A stretch of 64,000 nucleotides of DNA from Clostridium saudiense (GTDB taxonomy: Bacteria > Bacillota > Clostridia > Clostridiales > Clostridiaceae): NCBI RefSeq assembly GCF_000577815.1, contig NZ_CBYM010000015.1, positions 1-64,000 on the forward strand. The letters are read 5' to 3'. Shown piece by piece: positions 37,603 through 46,801 of this stretch. Under the pieces are notes generated by a model. It did no database searches. It saw only the letters and a program-made list of their open reading frames with translations, and had not been told where the DNA came from. Both the position numbers and the translations under genes were made by a program. Within the stretch, counting starts at the first letter, position 1, and each line of letters opens with the position of its first letter.

Positions 37603-38307
37603 TTATTTATAAACGCCTCTATATTTCTCTGGAAGACCTTTTGCTATAGACTTCATTAAATAATTCAAGCATCTCTCATCATAATCATGCTTAGATTCTT
37701 CCTTATCTTTTTTAGGAATAATTACAGGCTCACCTATATTTACATTTACAACGGCATTATTCCATTTTTCTTGAGACATATCACCCTCTTTATTAATAGG
37801 TAATAATTTTTCCGTCCCACTTAATGAAATCGGAATTATGTTAGCTTTACTCATTCTAGCAACAAGTATAACTCCTTTTTTGGCTTCGATCATACTTCCA
37901 GTCCTACTTCTTGTTCCTTCTGGAAATAATACTAAATTCTCGCCATCTTTAAGAATTTTTATCATTCCCATTATTGCATCTTTATCTGCTGTATTAGGTT
38001 TTATTGATATATGTTTAACTACTTTTGTCCCTAAATTTGTTACAGGATCATTACTTAGCTTTACTCCAGCTACAAATGTTGGATCATAATCTTCCTTCAA
38101 TACCTTTTCTAATATAAATCCATCTGAATTACTTAAGTGATTACAAATAAATATTTTAGCCCCATCTACTTTTTTAATATTTTCATATCCATTAACTTTT
38201 ATCTCTGAATATTTATCTAAATATCCATCTATAGCTTTTCTAGCTATTTTAAACACTACTTTGTCTGGTAAAAATCTCATTAATTTTGCAGAATTTTTAG
38301 AAATCAC
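37603..38307 (-). CDS. plsC: 1-acylglycerol-3-phosphate acyltransferase
   Basis: A 234-residue membrane-associated acyltransferase making phosphatidic acid. The HX4D catalytic motif NHLSNSD, LFPEGTRSR and a later IPISLSGT block are present. One amphipathic/hydrophobic N-terminal segment probably anchors it. In a run of minus-strand housekeeping genes between queG and nth, with about 65 bases on each side. Confidence 0.9.
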   Translation of the reverse strand: MISKNSAKLMRFLPDKVVFKIARKAIDGYLDKYSEIKVNGYENIKKVDGAKIFICNHLSNSDGFILEKVLKEDYDPTFVAGVKLSNDPVTNLGTKVVKHISIKPNTADKDAIMGMIKILKDGENLVLFPEGTRSRTGSMIEAKKGVILVARMSKANIIPISLSGTEKLLPINKEGDMSQEKWNNAVVNVNIGEPVIIPKKDKEESKHDYDERCLNYLMKSIAKGLPEKYRGVYK

Positions 38308-38371
38308 ATTTATTCCCCCTCACATAATCACTACTTATATTATATTTTATATACTAAAACTAAACAATTCT

Positions 38372-39346
38372 TTACTTATTTAATCTTTCAATATAATCAT
38401 TTAAATAAGGTGAATCCCCTTTATATTTCTTTATATCTCTACCCTCATTATGTAATCTTATTATAGCATTTCTTTTAATTATATTTTTCCCCCTCCATCC
38501 ACAGGAAGTAATTAATATATTTTCCTTAAATGCTTTATTATTAATTCCTGCATATATCTCACAATTTGATTCTTCCATAAAATCTAAAGGCTTAAATTCA
38601 CCTATATTAGAAAACTTTACATCTTCATTATATGGACATTTATTTTGACACATGTCACATCCAAATATTTTTCCTTTTAAAAGCTTTATTTCTATATCTG
38701 AAAGATCCTTCTTTTGAGTTATATAAGATGAGCAAATATTTGGATTCTTTTTTATTTCATTTATAGATTTAGTTGGACATTCCTTATAACATATATCACA
38801 TTGCCCACATTCCTTAAATTTTTCTATTTCATTAAAAACTCTTTTGTCTTTATCAAACAAAGTTAAATCTGTTATTATTTCTCCTAAAAAAACATAAGAT
38901 CCATAGTCCTTAGTTATTATCATATTATTTTTTCCAATAAATCCAATACCAGCTAAATATGCAATATATCTTTCTGGTAATGTATTACTATCAACAAATG
39001 AAATTGCTTTCCCACCATTTTCACTTATCAACCTGCAAATTTCATCTAAATATTTTTTTACAACCCTATGATAATCAAGACCCTTTGTATATTTAGAAAA
39101 TCCATTTTCAATATAGTTATCAACCCAAAGATAGGGAAAAGCTATTGAAATAATAGTTTTCCCCTCACTCATATACCACTTTGGATTTATTCTTTTTTCT
39201 ATATCACTTTCTTCAAATTCATTTTCAAGCTTGTTATTTTTTCTATAATCGTAGAAATCATATAATTCATCAAATCTTCTACACTCAATAAATCCTATAT
39301 TTTCTATTCCTATAGAATTACAATATCTTTTGATTTGTTCTTTCAC
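38372..39346 (-). CDS. queG: Epoxyqueuosine reductase
   Basis: A 324-residue cobalamin-dependent iron-sulfur protein for the last step of queuosine synthesis in tRNA. Two [4Fe-4S] motifs are visible: CGQCDICYKECP and CDMCQNKCPY. The C-terminal repeat part is shorter than in the E. coli enzyme, as in other clostridia I recall. GTG start directly follows the cysE stop codon, so translation is coupled; the link to cysteine genes is probably only transcriptional. Confidence 0.9.
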   Translation of the reverse strand: MKEQIKRYCNSIGIENIGFIECRRFDELYDFYDYRKNNKLENEFEESDIEKRINPKWYMSEGKTIISIAFPYLWVDNYIENGFSKYTKGLDYHRVVKKYLDEICRLISENGGKAISFVDSNTLPERYIAYLAGIGFIGKNNMIITKDYGSYVFLGEIITDLTLFDKDKRVFNEIEKFKECGQCDICYKECPTKSINEIKKNPNICSSYITQKKDLSDIEIKLLKGKIFGCDMCQNKCPYNEDVKFSNIGEFKPLDFMEESNCEIYAGINNKAFKENILITSCGWRGKNIIKRNAIIRLHNEGRDIKKYKGDSPYLNDYIERLNK

Positions 39347-39949
39347 CTATATCACCATATCATTATATATTTCTTTTTTTCTTCCTCTATAATCTTTGAT
39401 TTCTATTATTTCTGATTTTTCTTCTTTAATTTTGATAATATTTTTAGCTGGAATACCTACTGCTGTTGCTCCTTCAGGCACATCCTTTAGTACTACAGAA
39501 TTTGCCCCTACCTTAGAGTTACTTCCAATATAAATTGGTCCTAACACTTTTGCTCCAGCCCCAATAACAACATTATTACCAAGAGTAGGATGTCTCTTTC
39601 CTTTATCTTTTCCAGTGCCACCTAATGTTACTCCATGATATAAAAGAACATCATCTCCTATTTCTGCAGTTTCTCCTATTACTACTCCCATACCATGATC
39701 TATTACTAATCCTCTACCTATTTTGGCCCCTGGATGAATTTCTATACCAGTAAAAAATCTTGATATTTGGGATATAAGCCTAGCTAGGAAAAATAGTTTT
39801 TTAGTATAAAAATAATGTGCTATCCTATATGCAATTAGTGCATGTATTGTTGGATAAAGCAAGAAAACTTCAATTTTACTCCTAGCTGCTGGATCATTTT
39901 CCATTACTTTATTTAAATCATATTTTAAGTTTTTAAACAATATTTGCAC
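39347..39949 (-). CDS. cysE: Serine O-acetyltransferase
   Basis: A 200-residue left-handed beta-helix acetyltransferase that activates serine for cysteine synthesis. [15 protein letters not shown] at the N terminus, then hexapeptide repeats with the catalytic histidines in [13 protein letters not shown] and [13 protein letters not shown]. Short of the long N-terminal domain of E. coli CysE, so the Firmicute type. Follows cysK by 44 bases and shares its T-box control. Confidence 0.94.
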   Translation of the reverse strand: MQILFKNLKYDLNKVMENDPAARSKIEVFLLYPTIHALIAYRIAHYFYTKKLFFLARLISQISRFFTGIEIHPGAKIGRGLVIDHGMGVVIGETAEIGDDVLLYHGVTLGGTGKDKGKRHPTLGNNVVIGAGAKVLGPIYIGSNSKVGANSVVLKDVPEGATAVGIPAKNIIKIKEEKSEIIEIKDYRGRKKEIYNDMVI

Positions 39950-39993
39950 TCCTTTCTTTCGTTAAAAATATTTGCAAAGCCTCTTTTAAAATA

Positions 39994-40902
39994 TTAATCA
40001 TAAATTCCCATAGAAATATACTTTTCTCCTCCATCTGGAGATAAAGCTAAAACTTTTTTTCCTTTTCCTAACTTTTTAGCAATTTCTATTGCTGTATATA
40101 TTGCTGCACCTGAAGATATTCCAACTAATATTCCTTCTTTTTTAGCAAATTCTACTGCTGTTCTTATCGCATCTTCATCTGTAACAGGAACTACATTATC
40201 TACATACTCGGCTTTGTAATTTTGTGGTATAAACCCAGCTCCTATTCCTTGTATCTTATGAGCTCCTGGCTTCTTTCCTGCAATCACTTGTGAATTACTT
40301 GGTTCTACAGCAACTACTTGTATACCATTTATTTTTTCCTTTAATCTTTTTCCAACACCAGTTGCTGTACCACCAGTTCCAACTCCTGCAACAAATACAT
40401 CTAAATCATTAATATCATTAAATATTTCATCAGCAGTTGTTTCATAGTGCTTTTCTGGATTAGCTATATTTTCGAATTGTTGTGGCATAAAATATCCTTT
40501 GTTTTTAACTAATTCATTTGCCTTCTCTATGGCTCCTTTCATTCCTTTTGACCCTTCAGTTAATACTAATTCTGCTCCATAAGCTTTTATTAAATCTCTT
40601 CTTTCTTTACTCATAGTTTCTGGCATTACAATTACTACCTTATAACCTTTAAGTCTTCCTATCATTGCTAAACCAATACCTGTATTTCCACTTGTAGGTT
40701 CAACAATTACTGAACCTTCTTTTAATATTCCTTCTTTTTCAGCTTTTTCTATCATTCCTAAAGCAGCTCTATCTTTAACACTTCCACCTGGATTAAATTT
40801 CTCTAATTTTACATACACATCTGCACAATTTTCATCTACCATGCTTTTCACCTTTAATATTGGTGTGTTTCCTATTAATTCAATTGCTCCATTATAAATC
40901 AT
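39994..40902 (-). CDS. cysK: Cysteine synthase A
   Basis: A 302-residue PLP enzyme that makes cysteine from O-acetylserine and sulfide. The PLP lysine lies in NPGGSVKDRAAL, the substrate loop is EPTSGNTGIGLA, and the phosphate-binding GVGTGGTATGVGK is intact. First gene of cysK-cysE-queG, behind AGGAGG. Preceded by a T-box with a probable UGC specifier, so transcription rises when cysteinyl-tRNA is uncharged. Confidence 0.96.
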   Translation of the reverse strand: MIYNGAIELIGNTPILKVKSMVDENCADVYVKLEKFNPGGSVKDRAALGMIEKAEKEGILKEGSVIVEPTSGNTGIGLAMIGRLKGYKVVIVMPETMSKERRDLIKAYGAELVLTEGSKGMKGAIEKANELVKNKGYFMPQQFENIANPEKHYETTADEIFNDINDLDVFVAGVGTGGTATGVGKRLKEKINGIQVVAVEPSNSQVIAGKKPGAHKIQGIGAGFIPQNYKAEYVDNVVPVTDEDAIRTAVEFAKKEGILVGISSGAAIYTAIEIAKKLGKGKKVLALSPDGGEKYISMGIYD

Positions 40903-40934
40903 TTCTCTGCCTCCTAGAATTTAATTTTTAATAA

Positions 40935-41195
40935 ATAAAAAAACTCCGTCTCTATATATAGAGACGAAGTATATTCGCGGTTCCACTCTAATTAAACCAT
41001 CATAATAACAATGATTTCACTCATTCTACGGTACAATTAATACCTGAGCGCTATAACGGGCGCTACCGTAAAACCTTACTATTATTTCAGGCCTAAACTC
41101 CAAAGGGCACTTCATATAAATTACCGGTGAAAAGATCCCAGCTTCCTTTTCTCTCTGTAACCATCCTTTATACTACTTTCCTTTTTCATAGTTTT
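40935..41195 (-). ncRNA. T-box leader, probable cysteine specifier
   Basis: Minus-strand leader with an AGAGAG/GGAAGCTGGG stem I base, a specifier-loop region GAAGTGCCC in which TGC (41107-41109) is the likely cysteine codon, the antiterminator bulge AGAGTGGAACCGCG, and a terminator CTTCGTCTCTATATATAGAGACGGAG followed by TTTTTTT. The codon assignment rests on position and on the cysK/cysE genes it controls. Confidence 0.92.
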
Positions 41196-41274
41196 AATTC
41201 CGAGTATTTAACTAAACTTTATAATATAATTATATGCTTATCCCTGAAAATGTCAACAGATAATTTGAAATTTT

Positions 41275-42528
41275 TTACTTATTTTTCTTTTTCCACATTG
41301 GATATAGTACTTCATCTATTAAGTCGTGAGTATTTACAACTCCTATTAATACATCACTATTATCAACAACAGGAATAGCCATCAAATCGTATTTTGATGC
41401 TATTTCAACAGCCTCATTAATAGATTCATTATGCTTAAGTATATTTATATTTTCATTCATTACTTCTTTAGCTTTAACATTTGCTGAATTTAAAATAAGA
41501 TCTTTTAATTCTATAATTCCAATTACCTTTTCATCTTCATCCTTAATAAAAATCGAATTTAATTCTTCATCTTCCGGATTACTTTCTCTTAATATATCTA
41601 TTATTTCACCAATTGTTATATCTAAGTTAAAAGAAATAAAATCTTTACTCATTATACTTCCAACTGTTTCGTTTTCATATTTAAGAAGTTCTTTAACCTC
41701 TTCAGCATCTTCTGTTTCTAAGTTAACTAATATTTTTTCTCTTTCTTCATCATCTAACTCATCTAAAATATCAGCAATTTCATCATTAGGCATATTCTCT
41801 AATACCTCAACAGCCTTTGCTTCACTTAAATCTTTAATGATACTACTTTTATACTCTGGTTCAATTTCCTCTAAAGTATCTGCAGCTAAATCCTCATCTA
41901 AAGACTCAAAAATTTGTTTTCTAGAGCTTGCATCCAAGTTTTCTAATATATCCGCTAAGTCTGCTGGATGCAATGTTGATAATTTTTTATATGGTACTGA
42001 AATTTGAAGATTTTTATTAACCATTTCTAATGACTCAACATCATCCCACATTAATACTTTATCTTCATAATCCTTATTTATAATTTTATAAAAGAACTTA
42101 CCTAATCCTTGACAATTCATCCTTCTAAATTTAGCAAGTGGTCCAGTTTCAACTGCTATTACTCTGTATTCACCTGCTATTTCAGCTATTCTTAAATCAT
42201 CAACTCTAACAACTTGCTTACCATTAATATCAACAATTTTCTTATCTAATAAATTTCTTGATAATAAATACGAGTAAGTTCTTGGTAGTATTTCTTTGCT
42301 TCCTCTAGTCATAATCTTAACTTTATTATCATCACTATAAAAGCCTATACTCCTAAATTCATAGTGAAAAGTAACTCCATCCCTCTTGACTTTATAACCA
42401 ATTACCCTTGGATAACCTTGCTCTGTTGTTACATAAATGTCTTTTAATTCCCCTAGTACATCATCGAATTCATCATATATCTTCTTTCCTAATATACTAG
42501 TAAACAAAAACACTGATAATCTTTGCAT
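41275..42528 (-). CDS. PRC-barrel/MgtE-N/CBS protein lacking a channel domain
   Basis: A 417-residue soluble protein. A PRC-barrel-like N terminus (about 1-160) is followed by an MgtE N-terminal superhelix (about 170-280, with repeats of the type HPADLADILENLD and MPNDEIADILDELDD) and a CBS pair (about 290-410). The MgtE transmembrane pore is absent, so it is not itself a transporter. It may sense magnesium or nucleotides. Start set at the ATG six bases after GAGGAGG; a TTG five codons earlier overlaps that site. The leader can hide this ribosome binding site. Confidence 0.82.
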   Translation of the reverse strand: MQRLSVFLFTSILGKKIYDEFDDVLGELKDIYVTTEQGYPRVIGYKVKRDGVTFHYEFRSIGFYSDDNKVKIMTRGSKEILPRTYSYLLSRNLLDKKIVDINGKQVVRVDDLRIAEIAGEYRVIAVETGPLAKFRRMNCQGLGKFFYKIINKDYEDKVLMWDDVESLEMVNKNLQISVPYKKLSTLHPADLADILENLDASSRKQIFESLDEDLAADTLEEIEPEYKSSIIKDLSEAKAVEVLENMPNDEIADILDELDDEEREKILVNLETEDAEEVKELLKYENETVGSIMSKDFISFNLDITIGEIIDILRESNPEDEELNSIFIKDEDEKVIGIIELKDLILNSANVKAKEVMNENINILKHNESINEAVEIASKYDLMAIPVVDNSDVLIGVVNTHDLIDEVLYPMWKKKNK

Positions 42529-42534
42529 AAAAAT

Positions 42535-42660
42535 CCTCCTCAACTAATAGAGGAGATTTAAAATATTAAATGTGTGTTTCCCCTCTATTACTTCTTATAT
42601 TCAATTTTCTTAATTTAATACTCTGAGGGACACCCTCCATTTAATCTCACCACCATTTTT
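42535..42660 (-). promoter_or_regulatory. Candidate RBS-sequestering leader
   Basis: The ribosome binding site GAGGAGG (42535-42541) can pair with CTCCTC eight bases upstream. The same upstream stretch, TCCTCTATTA, can instead pair with TAATAGAGGGG at 42580-42590, which would free the ribosome binding site. A GAGGG/CCCTC hairpin lies further upstream. This is not an M-box as far as I can see. Confidence 0.5.
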
Positions 42661-42687
42661 TGTATAAATTATAACTTTTTATTCGCA

Positions 42688-42709
42688 ATAAAAAAGCCCT
42701 TCTTCGGGC
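42688..42709 (-). terminator. Terminator of the membrane-protein gene
   Basis: GCCCGAAGAAGGGC hairpin followed by TTTTTTATT on the minus strand. Confidence 0.9.
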
Positions 42710-42780
42710 ATTATTATATATACTAATATTATATTAATCTCCCTCTAAAAGGCAATACTTTATATGATTATTATTTAATT

Positions 42781-43425
42781 TTATTTCTTAAAAGTTGATA
42801 TAGCTTTATATGAACAACCAATCATTGCAAATTCACCCAATACTGGGTAAGGGAAAAGCTTTATTCCGCCCAAAAATAGTATAAATTCTACCACTGTTAT
42901 CGCTAAAGAAATTAATAAAAATACCATTCCACTTTTATTACTATACGGCTTATCTAAAAATAATAGTGTCACAACCACCATTGATGACATTATTATTAAG
43001 TAAATCAAACTTGGAATTAACATATCTTTATAACTTACTATAAACCCAAATGTATTATCTACTCTTATATCTAACTTATAAAATAAATTAATTACTATAT
43101 AAGTAAAGAATAAAATAATCATAAAGCTATAATTATAATCGAATTTTCTATTCTCATCTCTTAAAAATATATAAAAACTTGCTAATGCTAGCAACGGCAT
43201 TCCAACAAATGTTAATTGCGTTAACTCCTTAATTATATATATGATTCGTTGATGCTGTACTATCCATAATGATAGCAATGACAAATATCTAATAACAATT
43301 ATAGATAAGGTTATAAAATAAAACCTCTGTATCTTTACTGGACATTTTTTAGAATTTATTGATATTAAATACAAAGAAAAAATAATTATAAATAACAATA
43401 TACATAAATAAATAAAGGCAATCAC
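42781..43425 (-). CDS. Unknown membrane protein with about seven helices
   Basis: A 214-residue hydrophobic protein with about seven predicted transmembrane segments, short loops and a KSGM-containing loop near residue 167. The layout resembles the 7TM input modules of some histidine kinases, but no output domain follows. I do not recognise a family. It lies 63 bases downstream of the lipid kinase gene, which could mean co-transcription, and ends in a strong terminator. Confidence 0.65.
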   Translation of the reverse strand: MIAFIYLCILLFIIIFSLYLISINSKKCPVKIQRFYFITLSIIVIRYLSLLSLWIVQHQRIIYIIKELTQLTFVGMPLLALASFYIFLRDENRKFDYNYSFMIILFFTYIVINLFYKLDIRVDNTFGFIVSYKDMLIPSLIYLIIMSSMVVVTLLFLDKPYSNKSGMVFLLISLAITVVEFILFLGGIKLFPYPVLGEFAMIGCSYKAISTFKK

Positions 43426-43488
43426 ATCTTCTCTCCTTTACAAAAATACTATTATTTATAATTATTAATTGAATTTTATATTTATTCT

Positions 43489-44379
43489 TTAATTTTCTAT
43501 ATTAACACCTAAAATTTTCACTCCACCTTTTATACATTTTATATCAAGTGGAAAATCTGGTCCCTTTTCTCCATCAATATCAGTAACTATATCTTCGTTA
43601 CATTCAACATATAAGTGTTTTGTTTTAAAATATATTACCTTATCAGAATCTAAATGCTCACCTTTTAATACCTTAATAAATAGAGGTATTAACTCATAAA
43701 TTTGTACTGCTTTAAATACTATAACATCTAACATTCCATCTGTTGCATCTGCTCTAGATGCTAAATTAAAGTTTCCTGCAGTTTTACCATTAAACACTAA
43801 CATAAGATACATATTACCTTCAAAATTAACTTCATCAGATTTTATGTTAACCTTAAGTGGTCTAAAATTAGGTAATTCTTCTATTCCTTTTAAGTAATAA
43901 GCTAACTTTCCTATAGTATTTTTTAAATTTACGTCTGTTTTTTGTGAAACGTCAGTAAAAAGCCCTGTACTAGCAACATTAACAAAGTATTTATCATTAA
44001 TACTTCCTAAATCCACACTAGTTATACTAGAATTTATTATTTGCTTGCAAGCTTCTTCTACATCAAATGGTATTCCTAAAAACTTTGCAAAATCATTTGC
44101 TGTTCCTACTGGCAAGATACCTATTGGTAATGAAACTCCCTTTCTAGCCATAGCATTTACAACTGAATCTACAGTTCCATCTCCACCAGCAACTAAAATA
44201 TATTCATATTCACTTGGTATAATGTCATCAAAAGCTGCATCTATGCCACATTCTTTTCTAATTCTATATGGTACTATAGTCATACCAGCTTCCTGATGTA
44301 TATTAATTATTTCATCTAACTTAGATAAAATAACATTTTCTCCAGAATACGGATTATAAATTAATTTTACCTTTTTCAT
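43489..44379 (-). CDS. Diacylglycerol kinase family lipid kinase (YegS/BmrU type)
   Basis: A 296-residue cytoplasmic lipid kinase. The nucleotide-binding signature VAGGDGTVDSVVNA (about 81-94) and LPVGTANDFAKFL (about 110-122) are intact; the C-terminal beta-sandwich has NFNLASRADATDGMLDV. Family members phosphorylate diacylglycerol or related lipids. Divergent to pssA, which also works in phospholipid synthesis. Confidence 0.9.
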   Translation of the reverse strand: MKKVKLIYNPYSGENVILSKLDEIINIHQEAGMTIVPYRIRKECGIDAAFDDIIPSEYEYILVAGGDGTVDSVVNAMARKGVSLPIGILPVGTANDFAKFLGIPFDVEEACKQIINSSITSVDLGSINDKYFVNVASTGLFTDVSQKTDVNLKNTIGKLAYYLKGIEELPNFRPLKVNIKSDEVNFEGNMYLMLVFNGKTAGNFNLASRADATDGMLDVIVFKAVQIYELIPLFIKVLKGEHLDSDKVIYFKTKHLYVECNEDIVTDIDGEKGPDFPLDIKCIKGGVKILGVNIEN

Positions 44380-44557
44380 TGTACCCCTCCTAATTATATA
44401 AAAAAATTATACCACATAGTTTTAAATTAACCACCACCCGATATATCTTAGTTTTCTATATATAAAACCTGTTTATACCTTAAATATATAAGTATATCTC
44501 TCTTAATCTCTAGTTTTCTCTTTTCAATACAGTATTGTTAATTTTTTATAAAATTTA

Positions 44558-44566
44558 TGCTATAAT
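44558..44566 (+). promoter_or_regulatory. Extended -10 promoter of pssA
   Basis: TGCTATAAT about 30 bases upstream of the pssA start; a TTGTTA lies 20 bases before it, too far for a normal -35, consistent with an extended -10. Confidence 0.55.
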
Positions 44567-44598
44567 GATGATGTTAAGATTAACTTAGGAGTGATTAT

Positions 44599-45120
44599 AT
44601 GAGAAAAAGCAGTATTCCTAACATCTTTACTTTTATTAATTTATCATTTGGTATTTTATCACTATTAGCTACCTTTGAAAGTAACTACCAACTTGCTTGC
44701 ATTTTTATATTACTTGCAGCTTTAGTTGACAGATACGATGGTAGAATAGCACGTTACTTACAGGTTTCAAGTGATTTAGGAAAAGAACTAGATTCTTTAG
44801 CTGATTTAGTTTCATTTGGTGTAGCACCATCTATATTAATATTTTTATTATTTGATTTTTATACACTAGGTCCTTCTAAAATATTTGGAATAATTCCACT
44901 ATTATTATTCCCAATCTGTGGTGCTTTTAGGTTAGCTCGATATAATGCAAGTGAATTTAATGGAGTGTTTACTGGTGTTCCAATTACTGTTACTGGAAGC
45001 TTCTTAGCTTTATTTTGTTTATTTACTATTAATAAAAACATATCTGCACTTATTCCTTTTTTATTATTGTTATTAGGTTCTTATTTAATGGTAAGTACTT
45101 TAAAGCTAAAGAAATTTTAA
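44599..45120 (+). CDS. pssA: CDP-diacylglycerol--serine O-phosphatidyltransferase
   Basis: A 173-residue membrane enzyme making phosphatidylserine. The CDP-alcohol phosphotransferase motif D-G-x2-A-R-x8-G-x3-D-x3-D is complete (from DRYDGRIAR to ELDSLADLV, about residues 43-69) and lies in the second hydrophobic region. About five to six transmembrane segments; the short length is typical of Firmicute PssA. No psd gene is beside it. Confidence 0.93.
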   Translation: MRKSSIPNIFTFINLSFGILSLLATFESNYQLACIFILLAALVDRYDGRIARYLQVSSDLGKELDSLADLVSFGVAPSILIFLLFDFYTLGPSKIFGIIPLLLFPICGAFRLARYNASEFNGVFTGVPITVTGSFLALFCLFTINKNISALIPFLLLLLGSYLMVSTLKLKKF

Positions 45121-45130
45121 TTATTAAAAA

Positions 45131-45166
45131 TATGGGCTATAGTTTTCTAATGAACTATAGCCCATA
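45131..45166. terminator. Bidirectional terminator after pssA
   Basis: TATGGGCTATAGTT/AACTATAGCCCATA stem between convergent genes; T-rich on the plus side. Confidence 0.8.
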
Positions 45167-45170
45167 ACTT

Positions 45171-45569
45171 TTAATCTTCAAACTCTTTTTGATGCTCTTC
45201 TTTATATTTTTTTAAAGCTTCATATTCTTCTCTTACAGATGCATCTTGAAAAAGTAATTCGTTGTCAACTTCAGTTAAAATCACACTACTATCTGTATTT
45301 TTTAATATATGATCTCCTACAAGAGCAATATATTTAAAATAGCTCTCCCCACATTCATCTAGTAATTCTATTACATTATCTATTATTTCACCTAAATTAT
45401 CAGCTCTTTTTACTGCTACCTTAACATAGCTACTTCTTGCTTCATTAATATTATTTAGTTCAGCTGCCCCAGCAATTAATAATCTATATGAATTGACCAT
45501 AGATTGTAATAATTGATTTAAATTACTTAAATCACCATAATACTGTTTCATTAATTGTTGGTATTTCAT
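45171..45569 (-). CDS. Small helical protein of unknown function
   Basis: A 132-residue, acidic, almost entirely helical protein with heptad-like runs of Leu and Ile and a charged C-terminal tail (YEALKKYKEEHQKEFED). No signal peptide or metal motif. The ribosome binding site GGAGG is well placed. I do not recognise a family. It is transcribed alone, with a long hairpin in its upstream region. Confidence 0.6.
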   Translation of the reverse strand: MKYQQLMKQYYGDLSNLNQLLQSMVNSYRLLIAGAAELNNINEARSSYVKVAVKRADNLGEIIDNVIELLDECGESYFKYIALVGDHILKNTDSSVILTEVDNELLFQDASVREEYEALKKYKEEHQKEFED

Positions 45570-45606
45570 TTAATACCTCCATATATAAATTCATTAATAC
45601 TCTATG

Positions 45607-45646
45607 GTTGTAACACTTCCCTACATTTAGGTAGGAATGTTACAAC
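45607..45646. other. Long hairpin upstream of the small helical protein gene
   Basis: GTTGTAACAcTTCCCTAC/GTAGGaAtGTTACAAC arms with a five-base loop. Further imperfect inverted pieces continue to about 45715 (GGTCCCC/GGAC, CCTTAAGG). It may be a mobile repeat remnant or a structured 5' leader. Confidence 0.5.
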
Positions 45647-45736
45647 GGACATGCTCCTATACTAGGTCCCCTTTGGACATAACGAATTCTAACCTTAAGG
45701 TGAAATTAAAACTCCAGCTTAAGATAAAGATTCCAT

Positions 45737-46129
45737 TTATTTTTCTTCGCACCCCTTAATAACTATATTATCTATAAATTCATCATCTATCTCTGAAAAT
45801 ATCTTTCCATTTTCTTTACACATTTTATATTCATCTTCTTCTTTTTTTAATGACATATAAATAGTGTTGTCTTTTTTTTCAATAGGCTTAATAACCTCTT
45901 CATTATTTCCACATTCACCCTTGCTCATTTCCACTTGTAGTATATCTTGTTTTTCATTTGCAGATTTACTATTTTCCAAAGTTTTACTCATGCTTTCACC
46001 TTTTGTTTTGCCTGTACTTTCTCTATATGAATTTGTGTCAAATTCTAAGTGATTATTCTCTTTATTTAGTATAAAACTATCACTAAATACTACTGGTACA
46101 AAAAACTCTTTAGGTATTGATATAAACAT
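45737..46129 (-). CDS. Unknown acidic protein downstream of rubrerythrin
   Basis: A 130-residue, strongly charged, Glu/Lys/Asn-rich protein with no transmembrane segment and low-complexity middle part; two Cys occur late (MCKENGK and KGCEEK). It starts 13 bases after the rubrerythrin stop behind AGGAGG, so the two are probably co-transcribed. No family recognised; likely intrinsically disordered. Confidence 0.6.
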   Translation of the reverse strand: MFISIPKEFFVPVVFSDSFILNKENNHLEFDTNSYRESTGKTKGESMSKTLENSKSANEKQDILQVEMSKGECGNNEEVIKPIEKKDNTIYMSLKKEEDEYKMCKENGKIFSEIDDEFIDNIVIKGCEEK

Positions 46130-46142
46130 TTTTCTCCTCCTC

Positions 46143-46685
46143 TTATAAATCCTCTATTTCACAATAAGGTTTAAAATAAGCTCTAGGATATCCACATAAT
46201 GGACATTTTTCTGGAGCTTCACTTCCTTCATGTATATATCCACAATTCATACAAACCCACTTTGATTCCCTTGGCCCAGCAAACATTGTTCCATCATCTA
46301 ATTTGTCATACAACTCTTTAAATCTTTTTGCATGATCTTCCTCAACTTCTCTTAGTTCTTTAAAAAAATTAGCAATATCTATAAAACCTTCTTCTCTTGC
46401 TTCTTGTTCAAATTTTGCATAAATATTTTTAAATTCATCTGTTTCACCACATATAGCATCAACTAAATTTTCTTTTGTATTACAAACTAACTTTAAATAA
46501 TCCTTATATACTCTTCTAGCATGAGCTAATTCGTTTAATGCTGTTAAATCAAAAATATTACCAACCCATTGATATCCTTCTTGTCTTGCTTTTTCTGCAT
46601 ATAAACTATATTTATTTCTCGCCCTGCTTTCCCCTGCAAATGCTCTATATAAGTTTTTCTCAGTTTTACTTCCCTTTAAATCCAT
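46143..46685 (-). CDS. rbr: Rubrerythrin
   Basis: A 180-residue peroxide-scavenging di-iron protein. The ferritin-like part has ESRARNKY and EEDHAKRF iron ligands, and the C-terminal rubredoxin domain has the two Cys pairs CMNCGY and CPLCGYP. It protects anaerobes from hydrogen peroxide, drawing electrons from NADH via rubredoxin partners not encoded here. Confidence 0.96.
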   Translation of the reverse strand: MDLKGSKTEKNLYRAFAGESRARNKYSLYAEKARQEGYQWVGNIFDLTALNELAHARRVYKDYLKLVCNTKENLVDAICGETDEFKNIYAKFEQEAREEGFIDIANFFKELREVEEDHAKRFKELYDKLDDGTMFAGPRESKWVCMNCGYIHEGSEAPEKCPLCGYPRAYFKPYCEIEDL

Positions 46686-46734
46686 GATTTTCTCCTTAAA
46701 AATATTCCTTATACTAAACTATTCAAAACATATA

Positions 46735-46790
46735 AAAATGATGAATTAAATCTGATAGTAATTCCTACTCCTCATCATTAATTCATCATT
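46735..46790 (-). terminator. Terminator of spoVR
   Basis: AATGATGAATTAA/TTAATTCATCATT stem with a longer loop, T-run on the minus strand. Confidence 0.75.
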
Positions 46791-46801
46791 TTTTACACTT
46801 T

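Noticed and set aside
42529..42660. M-box magnesium riboswitch
   Set aside because: The conserved M-box core sequence is not visible; only the RBS-masking pairing was kept, as a candidate.
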